Shown here piece by piece: positions 56,901-64,000 of a stretch of 64,000 nt of DNA (its first letter is position 1; every line of letters begins with the position of its first letter). The notes under the pieces were generated by a model. The model was not told where the DNA came from. It made no database searches and saw only the letters and a list, made by a program, of their open reading frames with translations. The stretch covers positions 1 through 64,000 of the forward strand of contig JAQBZO010000003.1 of NCBI GenBank assembly GCA_027622195.1, given 5' to 3'. This DNA comes from Planctomycetota bacterium. Lineage in GTDB: Bacteria; Planctomycetota; Phycisphaerae; Phycisphaerales; SM1A02. Position numbers and translations under genes: made by a program.

Positions 56901-59320
56901 TGATGGACTTCCTCGACATCACCCATGATTGGGTGCGACCTGGATTCACTCCTCCCGCGCAGCAGGCGTATCCGAGCGCGCTGCAAGCAGAATTGCTCGC
57001 GGCAGTAGGTTCTGGTGTGACGCCGTGGCCGCCGACTCCAGCGACAACGGCGGCGGACCTCTTCGAGGATTCCAATACCGCGTACGCCGACACGCTCGTC
57101 TTCAACGCGACCATCGAAGCAGGCAACCTCGTGGGGCGATGGGAGGATGAGAATCCCACTGTCTACAAGAACTATCTCACCGGCGGCACCTCTCCGACGG
57201 TGGAACTCATTCGGCGAGTCGCTCCGCTCGACCCTGTGATTGGACCGGCGTTGGATGTCGTGGTCGATCGCATCGAGAATGATTTCAATTCCAATTCGGG
57301 TGACTTCCGTGATGTGCTCGCTCGGATGTTTGATCCGACGGGCGGTTACATCCCGCCCGCGCCGACGACGTATGACCCGAATGCGGATCCAAACAATCCG
57401 TTGTCATCGCGTCCACCTTCATTCAATGGAGTTCGCCTCGGCACGAACGGTGATTTTTTCTGCACCTGGGTTCGAGTCGCGCGCCCTTGGGCTGCATCAG
57501 TCGATCCCGATGGACCTGGAGCAGTCACGGCGGATGACGAGATTCAATTGATTGAGCGCGTGCCTCGTTATGTGATTGCTGCGGGCCAGCGTCCCATTGC
57601 TGTCAAGACACAGCAGGATTGCAAGGAGAATGGAGTGGATAGCCCTCGCACTGGAAGTGTTTGGGCGTCGACTGAAGATCCAGACGGACTCTCGGTCACG
57701 CAACCCGCTCCCTGGTTCGTGACATCGTCGAAGGACCCCATCGGCCGCATGGTGCGCGGAAAGCCAACGCGCTTTTCAGGACAAGGGGTCTTCCAAAATG
57801 CTGGAGGAACAGGGGGCACCGACCGCCTTTATCCTGGATTTGTCCCAGTCCTGGATTACGCGGTAACGCTGGTGTCGGCGGGTGGAACTTCACTCTTCGT
57901 TATTCCTGGAGACAAGGGGATTGCACCCGAAACGACGACCGCCGAGATTTGGAAGACGCCTCTGGATATGTCGGTGAAGGACGGAGACTTTGAACAGATC
58001 GCTGAGATCGCGAATGTCTTCCAGTGGGGTCCCGTGATCACGTCGGGCGGAGCTGGTGGATACTCCACCTACGCGACATTCTCAGAAATCATGTCGGGCG
58101 AAGTTGATGAGTTCCCTGTCATCCACGCGATGTCGGATGAAGCCCCGAATCCCATTTGGAAGTTTGCGAACAGGCTCTCATTCCCGTACGACCCGCTCTC
58201 TGCCGATCAATCCCTTCCACATAGTTTTGATCCCACCAAGACGCGCACATTGTTGCAGAGTGTCGTCGCGTTCATTCCGCCACTCCCCGCAGGATGCTCT
58301 CTCTTCGATGGATTCACCATCGATGACCGAGGCGCGGCGCCATTTGCAGCGAACCCTAGCCAGTTGGTCGTTGGAGCGACAACCCAAGCGGAGCACGAGA
58401 ACAATCTGGTTCGTGCGGAAGATCGGCGGTTTCGACTTGCAATGGGATATCAAGCGGAGGCCACTCCGGGCATGGTGAATCTGAATACCGCGCTCCTTGA
58501 AACGATTGGAGCCATGCCCTTCATGACGCGACTTGTTCTTAACGAACAAGCGTCTGGACCAGCTTGGGCCACATCCTTTGGAACGCCGACGGATCTCAGT
58601 ACATGGAGTAATCCGACGGGAGGGATGCCGTATGTTCGCGTCCCGTCGAGCCTGATTATGTACAGAGATCTTCGCGGTGGATCGATGCCCTATACGCCGA
58701 GCAACACCACACTCCCGCCTCTGTACACCGACCGTGGTTTGGCTCCCGAAACGATTCCAAACACTCCAGGCATGTGGGATGGAATGCGTCGCGGCCAAGG
58801 CATTTGGTCACTCGGCGAATTGGCGCTCATGACCCGAACGGTCGGCGTCGTTCCCGTCGGCAGTACGACGGGATTGCCTGGTACGAGCGGCGACCGCAAC
58901 TGGTCGATTCAATACGCTGCTCTTGATCCATACGACTATGGCGGCATCGGATGGAACTCGGGTCGATCGATGGACGCTCGAGTGAGTCTCGATCGAACGC
59001 CGTTCGTCATCCAAGAGGACAACCTTTCGACGACAGTGATCGAGCCGACAATGATTGCCAGTGATGGCGAAGCGGGCACGGCTGAAGAAGCCAATATGTT
59101 GCTTGGTGGAATCATGAATAGTGCGTCGGTGCGAAGCGATATTTTCACTGTCCATTTCATCGTGCGCACATTTCGGCAGAACAGTTTGACGGGACGTTGG
59201 AATGCGACTGATCCAACTGCAGTGCTCGACGAGTCGCGCTATGTCATGCTGGTCGATCGATCGAACATCGATAAGCCAGGACAAAAGCCTCGGATCCTCT
59301 ATTTTGCAAAGGCCCCTTGA
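53972..59320 (+). CDS. giant GspK-like protein, 1782 residues
   Basis: The N-terminus SSRRG then NTLVLVTAILVLLAIVAAAYLSR resembles GspK/PilX: a class III signal without Glu at position 5, as known for GspK. GspK features recur in the body: SITDNAGLVNANVATRF near the start and GMVNLNTALLETIGAMP at about residues 1501-1517, like the D-x-x-G-x-hN-x-N and hNLNTA-x3-L-x-x-hP segments of GspK. Usual GspK is about 320 residues; here over 1100 residues lie between these segments and beyond, with no transmembrane helix. It is the last gene of the pseudopilin operon. GspK caps the pseudopilus; a receptor role for the large part is inferred. Confidence 0.82.
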   Translation: MTQQSFFSSRRGNTLVLVTAILVLLAIVAAAYLSRTQAGRATAAAQQKSSSRGQRIDAIADNISQMIGDALFTRPADPSDPWLLIPPMGTGSMPTPSPSRPRGFVDGNAHRYNIDTLDVFHRLNAQPGTDGIPEGYNYAPFVVQPWTNWPDIFGVFPGDGNPAGNPGFGDSRWLRSTEPTRQLVTPGDGPIPNFSPFGGFTHWQHLSWLPTADNGWRLITDLKDVDSSLAASIAMTPAALGVAATGAGWALDQPYEQWLPDVIPAAIYGAQLNGTAGSVALAQQFRTDSQAWFSNYLNRVGVLNSGIGANPLPNLFRLASFGVESDDYVDGSARNLITRTLADADGDGFTDSYWFLAPTSADRGVRQAVAVSITDNAGLVNANVATRFDRRTSFGATPADVALVTTFDLTAFASNPFDVPVGFFTDPDNSSEPGTGATASFLYPPTRVRFDDAMYGGATNVATAGSASTTLLTGDADNPTLLRALGVVRNTSATTSALLDAFREQLLTSVERVRWFKAMGSDGEITSWINPDETASGGPAATIFMRSANGMPPGRIRPFDESDELELRMSSSSNNASVISRFERAVQRVDAWGAGANVPSASHYDFLRASGDRLETLDALEQQSTATGGQFDRFRRLNAVQLLRDNRRKLTLISGSRNELMPPWLWTVPHGNFNPQTGTWAYSAGFAPGQVWQAEGAQASFGHFPAAAFTRTDFLAWNRKVDLRKAAPDPVYSSSGQLLNAAALKADRYEFLNQVSRVFERALLDRDTRTTYFGIEASGSNELLMTRRMIASWAANLECFRDSGKQFSQSVLIDQPFHPAEGYTIAEDATGSNQRIFIGQEKQPYIQEVFFALVYPKSVVPPGYPAVGGTTPNQIPFGYPGGGEHFVAYDEAGGPTQQPAIVMAVQIANPHQEPITLTDFAIRAFGQTFRFAQPSSTGWGYGLGPVLGPATETTPRSAIVFACPKQFSDRPFFRAEMMDFLDITHDWVRPGFTPPAQQAYPSALQAELLAAVGSGVTPWPPTPATTAADLFEDSNTAYADTLVFNATIEAGNLVGRWEDENPTVYKNYLTGGTSPTVELIRRVAPLDPVIGPALDVVVDRIENDFNSNSGDFRDVLARMFDPTGGYIPPAPTTYDPNADPNNPLSSRPPSFNGVRLGTNGDFFCTWVRVARPWAASVDPDGPGAVTADDEIQLIERVPRYVIAAGQRPIAVKTQQDCKENGVDSPRTGSVWASTEDPDGLSVTQPAPWFVTSSKDPIGRMVRGKPTRFSGQGVFQNAGGTGGTDRLYPGFVPVLDYAVTLVSAGGTSLFVIPGDKGIAPETTTAEIWKTPLDMSVKDGDFEQIAEIANVFQWGPVITSGGAGGYSTYATFSEIMSGEVDEFPVIHAMSDEAPNPIWKFANRLSFPYDPLSADQSLPHSFDPTKTRTLLQSVVAFIPPLPAGCSLFDGFTIDDRGAAPFAANPSQLVVGATTQAEHENNLVRAEDRRFRLAMGYQAEATPGMVNLNTALLETIGAMPFMTRLVLNEQASGPAWATSFGTPTDLSTWSNPTGGMPYVRVPSSLIMYRDLRGGSMPYTPSNTTLPPLYTDRGLAPETIPNTPGMWDGMRRGQGIWSLGELALMTRTVGVVPVGSTTGLPGTSGDRNWSIQYAALDPYDYGGIGWNSGRSMDARVSLDRTPFVIQEDNLSTTVIEPTMIASDGEAGTAEEANMLLGGIMNSASVRSDIFTVHFIVRTFRQNSLTGRWNATDPTAVLDESRYVMLVDRSNIDKPGQKPRILYFAKAP

Positions 59321-59321
59321 G

Positions 59322-60071
59322 GTGAGTAGTTCTGTGTCCACGCAATCTGAATCCACACCCACGACTCAATCGACGGTTCCTGCTCACATCGCCATCATCA
59401 TGGATGGCAACGGACGCTGGGCGAAGGCGCAGGGACTTCCGAGGTTGATGGGACATCAGGCTGGTGTGGATGCGGTGCGTCGAGTGGTGGAAGCGTGCGC
59501 CCATCGTGGCGTTCGCTACCTCACGATCTATTCGTTCAGCACCGAGAATTGGTCGCGCTCGGCTGATGAGGTTCGAGGACTCATGTCGCTGGCGAAACTC
59601 CAACTCGCTGTGCAAAGGCGTGGTCTTGCCGAAAACAATGTCCGCTTCAAGCATCTCGGTCGTCGTGAGGGACTTCCCGCAGAAGTGTTGTCAGAACTCG
59701 ACTTGACGGTGGCAGCGACAGCACACTGCACAGGATTGACCCTGAGCGCAGCGGTGAACTACGGTTCGCGCCAAGAGATTGTCGATGCCGTTCGATCGAT
59801 TGCGCGAGAAGTCAAGGATGGAACATTGAATCCTGACGGGATCGATGAGGCGATGATCGCGGCGCGTCTGTGCACGGCCGACATGCCCGACCCCGACCTC
59901 GTCATTCGCACGGCGGGGGAGATGCGACTCTCGAATTACCTCCTCTGGCAGTCCAGTTACGCTGAGTTCATCGCACTGCCTGTCCTTTGGCCCGATTTCA
60001 ATGAGGATCATCTCTCCCGAGCGATTGCGGACTATCAAAAGCGCACAAGAACGTTCGGAGGACGAGCGTGA
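59322..60071 (+). CDS. uppS: undecaprenyl diphosphate synthase
   Basis: The 249-residue cis-prenyltransferase makes the lipid carrier for peptidoglycan and polysaccharide synthesis. It has IAIIMDGNGRWAKAQGLPRLMGHQAG (catalytic Asp28), LTIYSFSTENWSRS, and the C-terminal PDPDLVIRTAGEMRLSNYLLWQSSYAEF. GTG 59322 is chosen as the longest start outside the giant GspK-like gene; GTG 59334 is possible, and upstream in-frame codons lie inside that gene. It begins 1 nt after the preceding stop. Confidence 0.95.
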   Translation: MSSSVSTQSESTPTTQSTVPAHIAIIMDGNGRWAKAQGLPRLMGHQAGVDAVRRVVEACAHRGVRYLTIYSFSTENWSRSADEVRGLMSLAKLQLAVQRRGLAENNVRFKHLGRREGLPAEVLSELDLTVAATAHCTGLTLSAAVNYGSRQEIVDAVRSIAREVKDGTLNPDGIDEAMIAARLCTADMPDPDLVIRTAGEMRLSNYLLWQSSYAEFIALPVLWPDFNEDHLSRAIADYQKRTRTFGGRA

Positions 60072-60129
60072 GTCCCTGTTCATTTGGTGCTTCAATGCGC
60101 GGATTTCTGGCGCGGCACCGCTCAGGGGC

Positions 60130-60135
60130 TATACT
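60130..60135 (+). promoter_or_regulatory. candidate -10 element of the cysteine-repeat gene
   Basis: TATACT at 60130-60135 (5 of 6 consensus) lies about 38 nt before ATG 60173. No good -35 is present at 16-19 bp upstream. It falls in the only gap between uppS and the giant gene. Low-confidence. Confidence 0.35.
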
Positions 60136-60172
60136 CCTTCAGACGTCACGCCCTCTGCATGACGAACAGATC

Positions 60173-63100
60173 ATGCACGCCCTTTCGAGCATTCTGAGTG
60201 GATGTCGCGCAGCCTTATTGCTCGTTGTATTCGCATGGGCATCGACCTCGCAGAACGCTCAAGCGCAAATGCCTTGGACTGGCATGTCTTCGTACTACGG
60301 TGATCTCAACAATGATCGACTCGTCGACGATGCGGACATGGCAGTACTCAACGCCGATTTCGCGAGTGGTGCCTATGTGACTCGCAGCGATCTGAACCGA
60401 GACGGAATCGTGAACCAGCTGGATGCAGGAGACCTGACTCGCGCGATCGCATTCGCACGCGAGGGTCCTGGAGAGCCTTCGATCAAGATCCCTCAGTTCT
60501 ATTTTTCTGAGTTGCGTTGGGGCAATCCAAACTCGCAGAGTCTCTTTCTGCAGGCACGGTTTCTGGAATTCGGTGTGACCGCTCAACCGAAGGCTGCTCC
60601 GTTTTCTGGCACATTCCCAACGGGCGTGTATTACATCGCCATTGGAAAGGAAGGTTCAGGACAGGCTGCGAATCAGGGCATCATTCTGAAAGTAGAAGAT
60701 CTTGCAGGAATGGCGTTCGGCACCTTGGGTGGCAGTCTTGACCGTTGCCTTGTCATCGATCCAATCTCTGCAGATTCCTTTCCATTCACTATCCCTGCGA
60801 CGAGTCCTATCAATCTTTCGGATCGAAGCCTTGGTGATTTTGCATGGGAAGACATGAATATCTCCCATTACTTGGTCTATCGGCGTCCAACGGCACTCGA
60901 TCCGGCCTACACGAGCCCACTCGCGAGACCAGAGCCAGGGCAAGACATTGCGACACAAGCCAATCCGTGTGAGATTGATCCACGCACTGGAGTTGTGGGA
61001 GACCAACTGCCTCCATGGGACCTTGTCATTGACGCATTCACCACAGTGCGCAGTTCCAATCCAGGAGCTCCAGCGATTTTCGGTTGCCTGTACGCGCAAG
61101 GTGATTCGTACCAAGTCGGTCCAGACGGATTCTTCAGTGCCCCGTACCACGCTTGGCGTTGCGAACCATTCGGCACATGGCGTTTCAATAGTCCGCTCGC
61201 CACGGGAGCAGACACGCCTGGATCAACCAACCTCCTGTGCAATCCTGAGAATTTTTGCGGATCGACCGTGTCGGGTTCATGCACGACTCCGCACAGCGGA
61301 CCATTCTGTTCCGACATCGACTGTTGCAACTGGGTGTGTTCGCAAGATGCCGCCTGCTGCACACTGAGCTGGGACAGTTCGTGCGCAGGACTCGCCGCGG
61401 CGGGATGCACCAGTTGCGGAGGACTCGGCACGGGTAGTTGCTTCGATGTGCATGTCCTCTCGAACTGCGACGACCTCGCGTGCTGCACGCTCGTGTGCCT
61501 CCAAGCACCTGAGTGCTGCTTCCAGGGAATGGGTTGGGATGCCAACTGCGTCGAACTCGCACGGGCTGAGTGTCTCTCGTGCGGAAGTTCAGTGCCAGGT
61601 CCTTGCGACACGGTGCACGCGTATCCGTCTTGCTCTGATGCTGAATGTTGCACGGTCGTGTGTAGCGCAGACCCCGCATGCTGCGCATTGACATGGGACC
61701 AATCGTGCGTTGACGGAGCCCTCTTGCTCTGCAGCCCCTACGAATGCGGATCGCAACTCGCTGGATCCTGTTGCCTCTCGCATTCCACGCCTGGCTGTAG
61801 AGATGCCTTCTGTTGCCAATTCATCTGCACCATGGATGCGTATTGCTGCGAGGTGCGGTGGGATGTGGTTTGCGCGATGTTGGCGGATACCGAGTGCGGA
61901 CTGCAATGCGCCTGCGGTCCCATCGAAACGAGCGGTGGACCAGTCTCCTTGAGTTGTTTCGCGACTCATTACAGTCCAGGTTGCGGCGACTGGGGTTGCT
62001 GCGACACCATTTGTAATGCTGATCCATTCTGCTGCGCTGTGAGCTGGGACGAAGCATGCGTCGCCGTGGCCAATCACTTCTGCTCATCCTCATTCGCGGA
62101 TGTCTGTGGATATCAACTCGACAATATCCCGCTCGCCGCAAGTTGCGTGGTCCCTCATCCATGGGGAGGATGCGAAGACGGCGGTTGCTGCGACTCAGTG
62201 TGTTCGCTTTTCCCAGAGTGCTGCACCGTCATCTGGGATGAAGCGTGCGTTGCCGTGGCCATCGACATTTGCGAACGATGCGGAGAAGCGCTCACGGAAA
62301 GTTGTTTTTCTGCGCATGGAAGCCCAAACTGCAATGCGACCGCGTGCTGTGACGCCGTCTGCGCCATCGATCCATTCTGTTGCTCTGACGAGTGGGATTC
62401 CGTGTGTGTGAAGCAAGCCATCGCAGTATGCGGAGATCCCATCGAGGCGTGCGGAGGCACGACACTTCGCCCATGCGAGGTTTCATCTGGACTCCCAGGC
62501 TGCAGCAACGCCGCATGTTGCACCGACATCTGCACCAATTACGACTCGTACTGCTGCGATGTGGTATGGGATGCGATCTGCGTCCAACAAACAATGGTCT
62601 TCTGCCCCGATGTGCAAACGGGTGGTCGCGGAGATTGTCTCCAGGTGCATGAGCAGATTGGTTGCGGCAATCCAAGTTGCACTGCGACAGTGTGCAGCGT
62701 CGATGTTGCATGTTGTGTCGCAACATGGGATCAGTCGTGTGTGAATGCAGCGGAAGCATTGTGCATCGCCGTGAACCTCTGCCCTGGCGTAGGAAGCAAA
62801 ACTGTGGTGCATCCGACCCCAGGCTGCGCCGATACGGCTTGTTGCAACGCGGTCTGCCTCGTCGATCCAACCTGCTGCTCTGAAGCGTGGGACGCAGCGT
62901 GCGTCCAAGCAGCACTTGTGCAGTGCGCCACGCTCGCTTCGTGGGAATGCCCATGTTTTGGCGATCCCTTCAGTATTCATTCCAATCCAGGATCCGATGA
63001 TGCTTCCTGCTGCGCCATCGTTTGTCAGCTCGATCCTGGTTGCTGCATCGACGGTTGGGACGAACAATGTGTCGTGATCGCGCGCGATCGATGCTGTGGT

Positions 63101-64000
63101 GCGATCGGATGCGGGAGCGGATGCAACGGCGACTGCTTCACTGAACACAACTCTCCATACTGCGCCGATCCATTCTGCTGCTCGGCAGTTTGCGCTGAAG
63201 ATCCGTACTGCTGCATCGGAGCATGGGATGGATTCTGCGCGGAAATCGCGAGCGTGCGGTGCAGCGGATGCGGCACTGATTCGGTGCAGATGGGCTGCTT
63301 CACCGAGCACATTGGACGAGGATGCAATATCGACGAGTGTTGCACATCGATCTGCGGCGTGGATCCATACTGCTGTGAAACGGTGTGGGACGCGACCTGC
63401 GCCGCCTCAGCGGGAACGGATGCCGATTGCACGGGAGCTCGCGCGGAATGCGGAGCACCGCTGCTCGGAGAACCGTGCATCGAACACCTTGATGTGGGCT
63501 GCAACGACGAACAATGCTGCGATGCGGTCTGTTTGTTGGATCCGTACTGCTGCACCTATGCATGGGATGGGACGTGTGTCGACCTCGCGTTGGCGAATTC
63601 CAGTTGCCCCTGTGCGAAGGACTGCGGCGACGCCTGCGCTGGAGAATGCTGCGAACCTCATGCAGGTCCATCATGCGACAATGAGGAGTGCTGCGGTTTG
63701 GTCTGCGCCGCCGATGCATTCTGCTGCGCGACCGAATGGGATGAAGTCTGCGCGAGTTCTGCTCGAGCACTGTGCTACGCGACAGGGGATGCATGTCCAT
63801 ACACATGCGGCATTCCAGGATCGAAGAGTTGCTGCGTCATTCACATTGGTGCGACATGCGATAACGAAGCGTGTTGCTCAGAGGTGTGCGCGGTGGATAT
63901 CTTCTGCTGTGTTCAGAGTTGGGATTCCGCTTGCGTCGCTCATGCGGCCAAAATGTGCGGCGACCTTTGCTCGCAGCCCAGCCTCTTCTGCGGATCCGCG
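60173..64000 (+). CDS. giant secreted cysteine-repeat protein with N-terminal dockerin-like module, partial
   Basis: The frame is open from ATG 60173 to the right edge (1276 codons); the C-terminus is missing. A signal peptide (AALLLVVFAWASTSQNAQA) is followed by two EF-hand loops: D44-x-N46-x-D48 to D55 and D73-x-N75-x-D77 to D84, spaced as in a type I dockerin. Residues about 95-350 are unassigned. From about residue 360 come at least 16 repeats of about 57 residues with core CC-x2-VC-x2-DP-x-CC-x3-WD-x2-C and a preceding H-x3-G-C. Each unit has eight to ten cysteines, so many disulfides or metal sites are expected. ATG 60095 lies in frame upstream but would spoil the signal peptide. Function unknown. 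Confidence 0.9.
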   Translation, partial: MHALSSILSGCRAALLLVVFAWASTSQNAQAQMPWTGMSSYYGDLNNDRLVDDADMAVLNADFASGAYVTRSDLNRDGIVNQLDAGDLTRAIAFAREGPGEPSIKIPQFYFSELRWGNPNSQSLFLQARFLEFGVTAQPKAAPFSGTFPTGVYYIAIGKEGSGQAANQGIILKVEDLAGMAFGTLGGSLDRCLVIDPISADSFPFTIPATSPINLSDRSLGDFAWEDMNISHYLVYRRPTALDPAYTSPLARPEPGQDIATQANPCEIDPRTGVVGDQLPPWDLVIDAFTTVRSSNPGAPAIFGCLYAQGDSYQVGPDGFFSAPYHAWRCEPFGTWRFNSPLATGADTPGSTNLLCNPENFCGSTVSGSCTTPHSGPFCSDIDCCNWVCSQDAACCTLSWDSSCAGLAAAGCTSCGGLGTGSCFDVHVLSNCDDLACCTLVCLQAPECCFQGMGWDANCVELARAECLSCGSSVPGPCDTVHAYPSCSDAECCTVVCSADPACCALTWDQSCVDGALLLCSPYECGSQLAGSCCLSHSTPGCRDAFCCQFICTMDAYCCEVRWDVVCAMLADTECGLQCACGPIETSGGPVSLSCFATHYSPGCGDWGCCDTICNADPFCCAVSWDEACVAVANHFCSSSFADVCGYQLDNIPLAASCVVPHPWGGCEDGGCCDSVCSLFPECCTVIWDEACVAVAIDICERCGEALTESCFSAHGSPNCNATACCDAVCAIDPFCCSDEWDSVCVKQAIAVCGDPIEACGGTTLRPCEVSSGLPGCSNAACCTDICTNYDSYCCDVVWDAICVQQTMVFCPDVQTGGRGDCLQVHEQIGCGNPSCTATVCSVDVACCVATWDQSCVNAAEALCIAVNLCPGVGSKTVVHPTPGCADTACCNAVCLVDPTCCSEAWDAACVQAALVQCATLASWECPCFGDPFSIHSNPGSDDASCCAIVCQLDPGCCIDGWDEQCVVIARDRCCGAIGCGSGCNGDCFTEHNSPYCADPFCCSAVCAEDPYCCIGAWDGFCAEIASVRCSGCGTDSVQMGCFTEHIGRGCNIDECCTSICGVDPYCCETVWDATCAASAGTDADCTGARAECGAPLLGEPCIEHLDVGCNDEQCCDAVCLLDPYCCTYAWDGTCVDLALANSSCPCAKDCGDACAGECCEPHAGPSCDNEECCGLVCAADAFCCATEWDEVCASSARALCYATGDACPYTCGIPGSKSCCVIHIGATCDNEACCSEVCAVDIFCCVQSWDSACVAHAAKMCGDLCSQPSLFCGSA
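61255..63996 (+). repeat. 16 or more tandem cysteine-rich protein repeats
   Basis: Sixteen units can be laid out by eye, averaging about 171 nt. Well-preserved examples include CCDTICNADPFCCAVSWDEAC, CCSAVCAEDPYCCIGAWD and CCTSICGVDPYCCETVWD. The DNA of the units is much less alike than the protein, so the array is old or selected at protein level. Linkers vary from about 10 to 25 residues. A few units depart from the pattern: one has CTATVC for CCxxVC (about 62673), one lacks the first GC cysteine (about 62990). The array continues past the edge. Confidence 0.9.

Noticed and set aside
60656-63806. Chain of long minus-strand open frames with repeated His/Ser/Gln-rich segments
   Set aside because: Their repetitiveness is the mirror image of the cysteine-repeat array; the plus frame has a signal peptide, dockerin-like loops and an ordered repeat, so the antisense frames are by-products.

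Overview
The window (about 58% G+C by eye, densely coding) looks like a chromosomal segment of a Planctomycetota bacterium, most likely class Phycisphaerae. This is inferred from several things together: an outer-membrane-type lipid A gene (lpxB), oversized pseudopilins, dockerin-like and cysteine-repeat secreted proteins, many starts without a Shine-Dalgarno sequence, and a 174-residue protein of a type I associate with planctomycetes. There is no rRNA gene to confirm it. I see no insertion sequence, prophage or CRISPR array.

Layout. (1) 1-5697, minus strand: a tightly coupled Bat-type operon (MoxR ATPase, DUF58, BatD-like, BatA, BatB, BatC-like). Most junctions are ATGA overlaps, and the last gene runs off the left edge inside a 15-bp minisatellite coding for GEPKD. 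(2) 5791-11540: a 3-hydroxyisobutyrate-dehydrogenase-like enzyme, small unknown proteins, a HAD phosphatase, sucC, a DedA membrane protein and tRNA-Ser(GCU). (3) 11570-20762: a large secreted subtilase, purD, a secreted unknown, trxB and aspS. (4) 20831-34781: lpxB, then a long minus-strand transcription unit reading rplK-rplA-rplJ-rplL-rpoB-rpoC followed by two YkgJ-like cysteine-cluster proteins and an unknown. A strong terminator-like hairpin and a good promoter lie between rplL and rpoB. (5) 34966-41982: tyrS, a cdaA-ybbR pair (c-di-AMP synthesis, with an altered DGA motif), a planctomycete-type unknown/lipoprotein/RDD operon, and a short-form gnd. (6) 42125-59320: a type II secretion/type IV pilus-like cluster with two GspE/PilB ATPases, PilT, PilC/GspF and six pseudopilin-like genes in apparent G-G-H-I-J-K order. 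The last encodes a 1782-residue GspK-like protein. (7) 59322-64000: uppS, then a giant secreted protein running off the right edge. It has a signal peptide, an N-terminal dockerin-like pair of EF-hand loops, and at least 16 tandem repeats of about 57 residues built on CC-x2-VC-x2-DP-x-CC-x3-WD-x2-C.

The most interesting signal is the cysteine-repeat module. It forms the long array at the right edge and also occurs, in two copies, in the N-terminal half of the subtilase at 11570-14968. A pseudopilin secretion machine of unusual build lies immediately upstream of the array gene. A working hypothesis (inference) is that this is a surface or secreted protein family, with the pseudopilin machine a candidate exporter. 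The secretin, platform components (GspC/L/M) and prepilin peptidase are not in the window.
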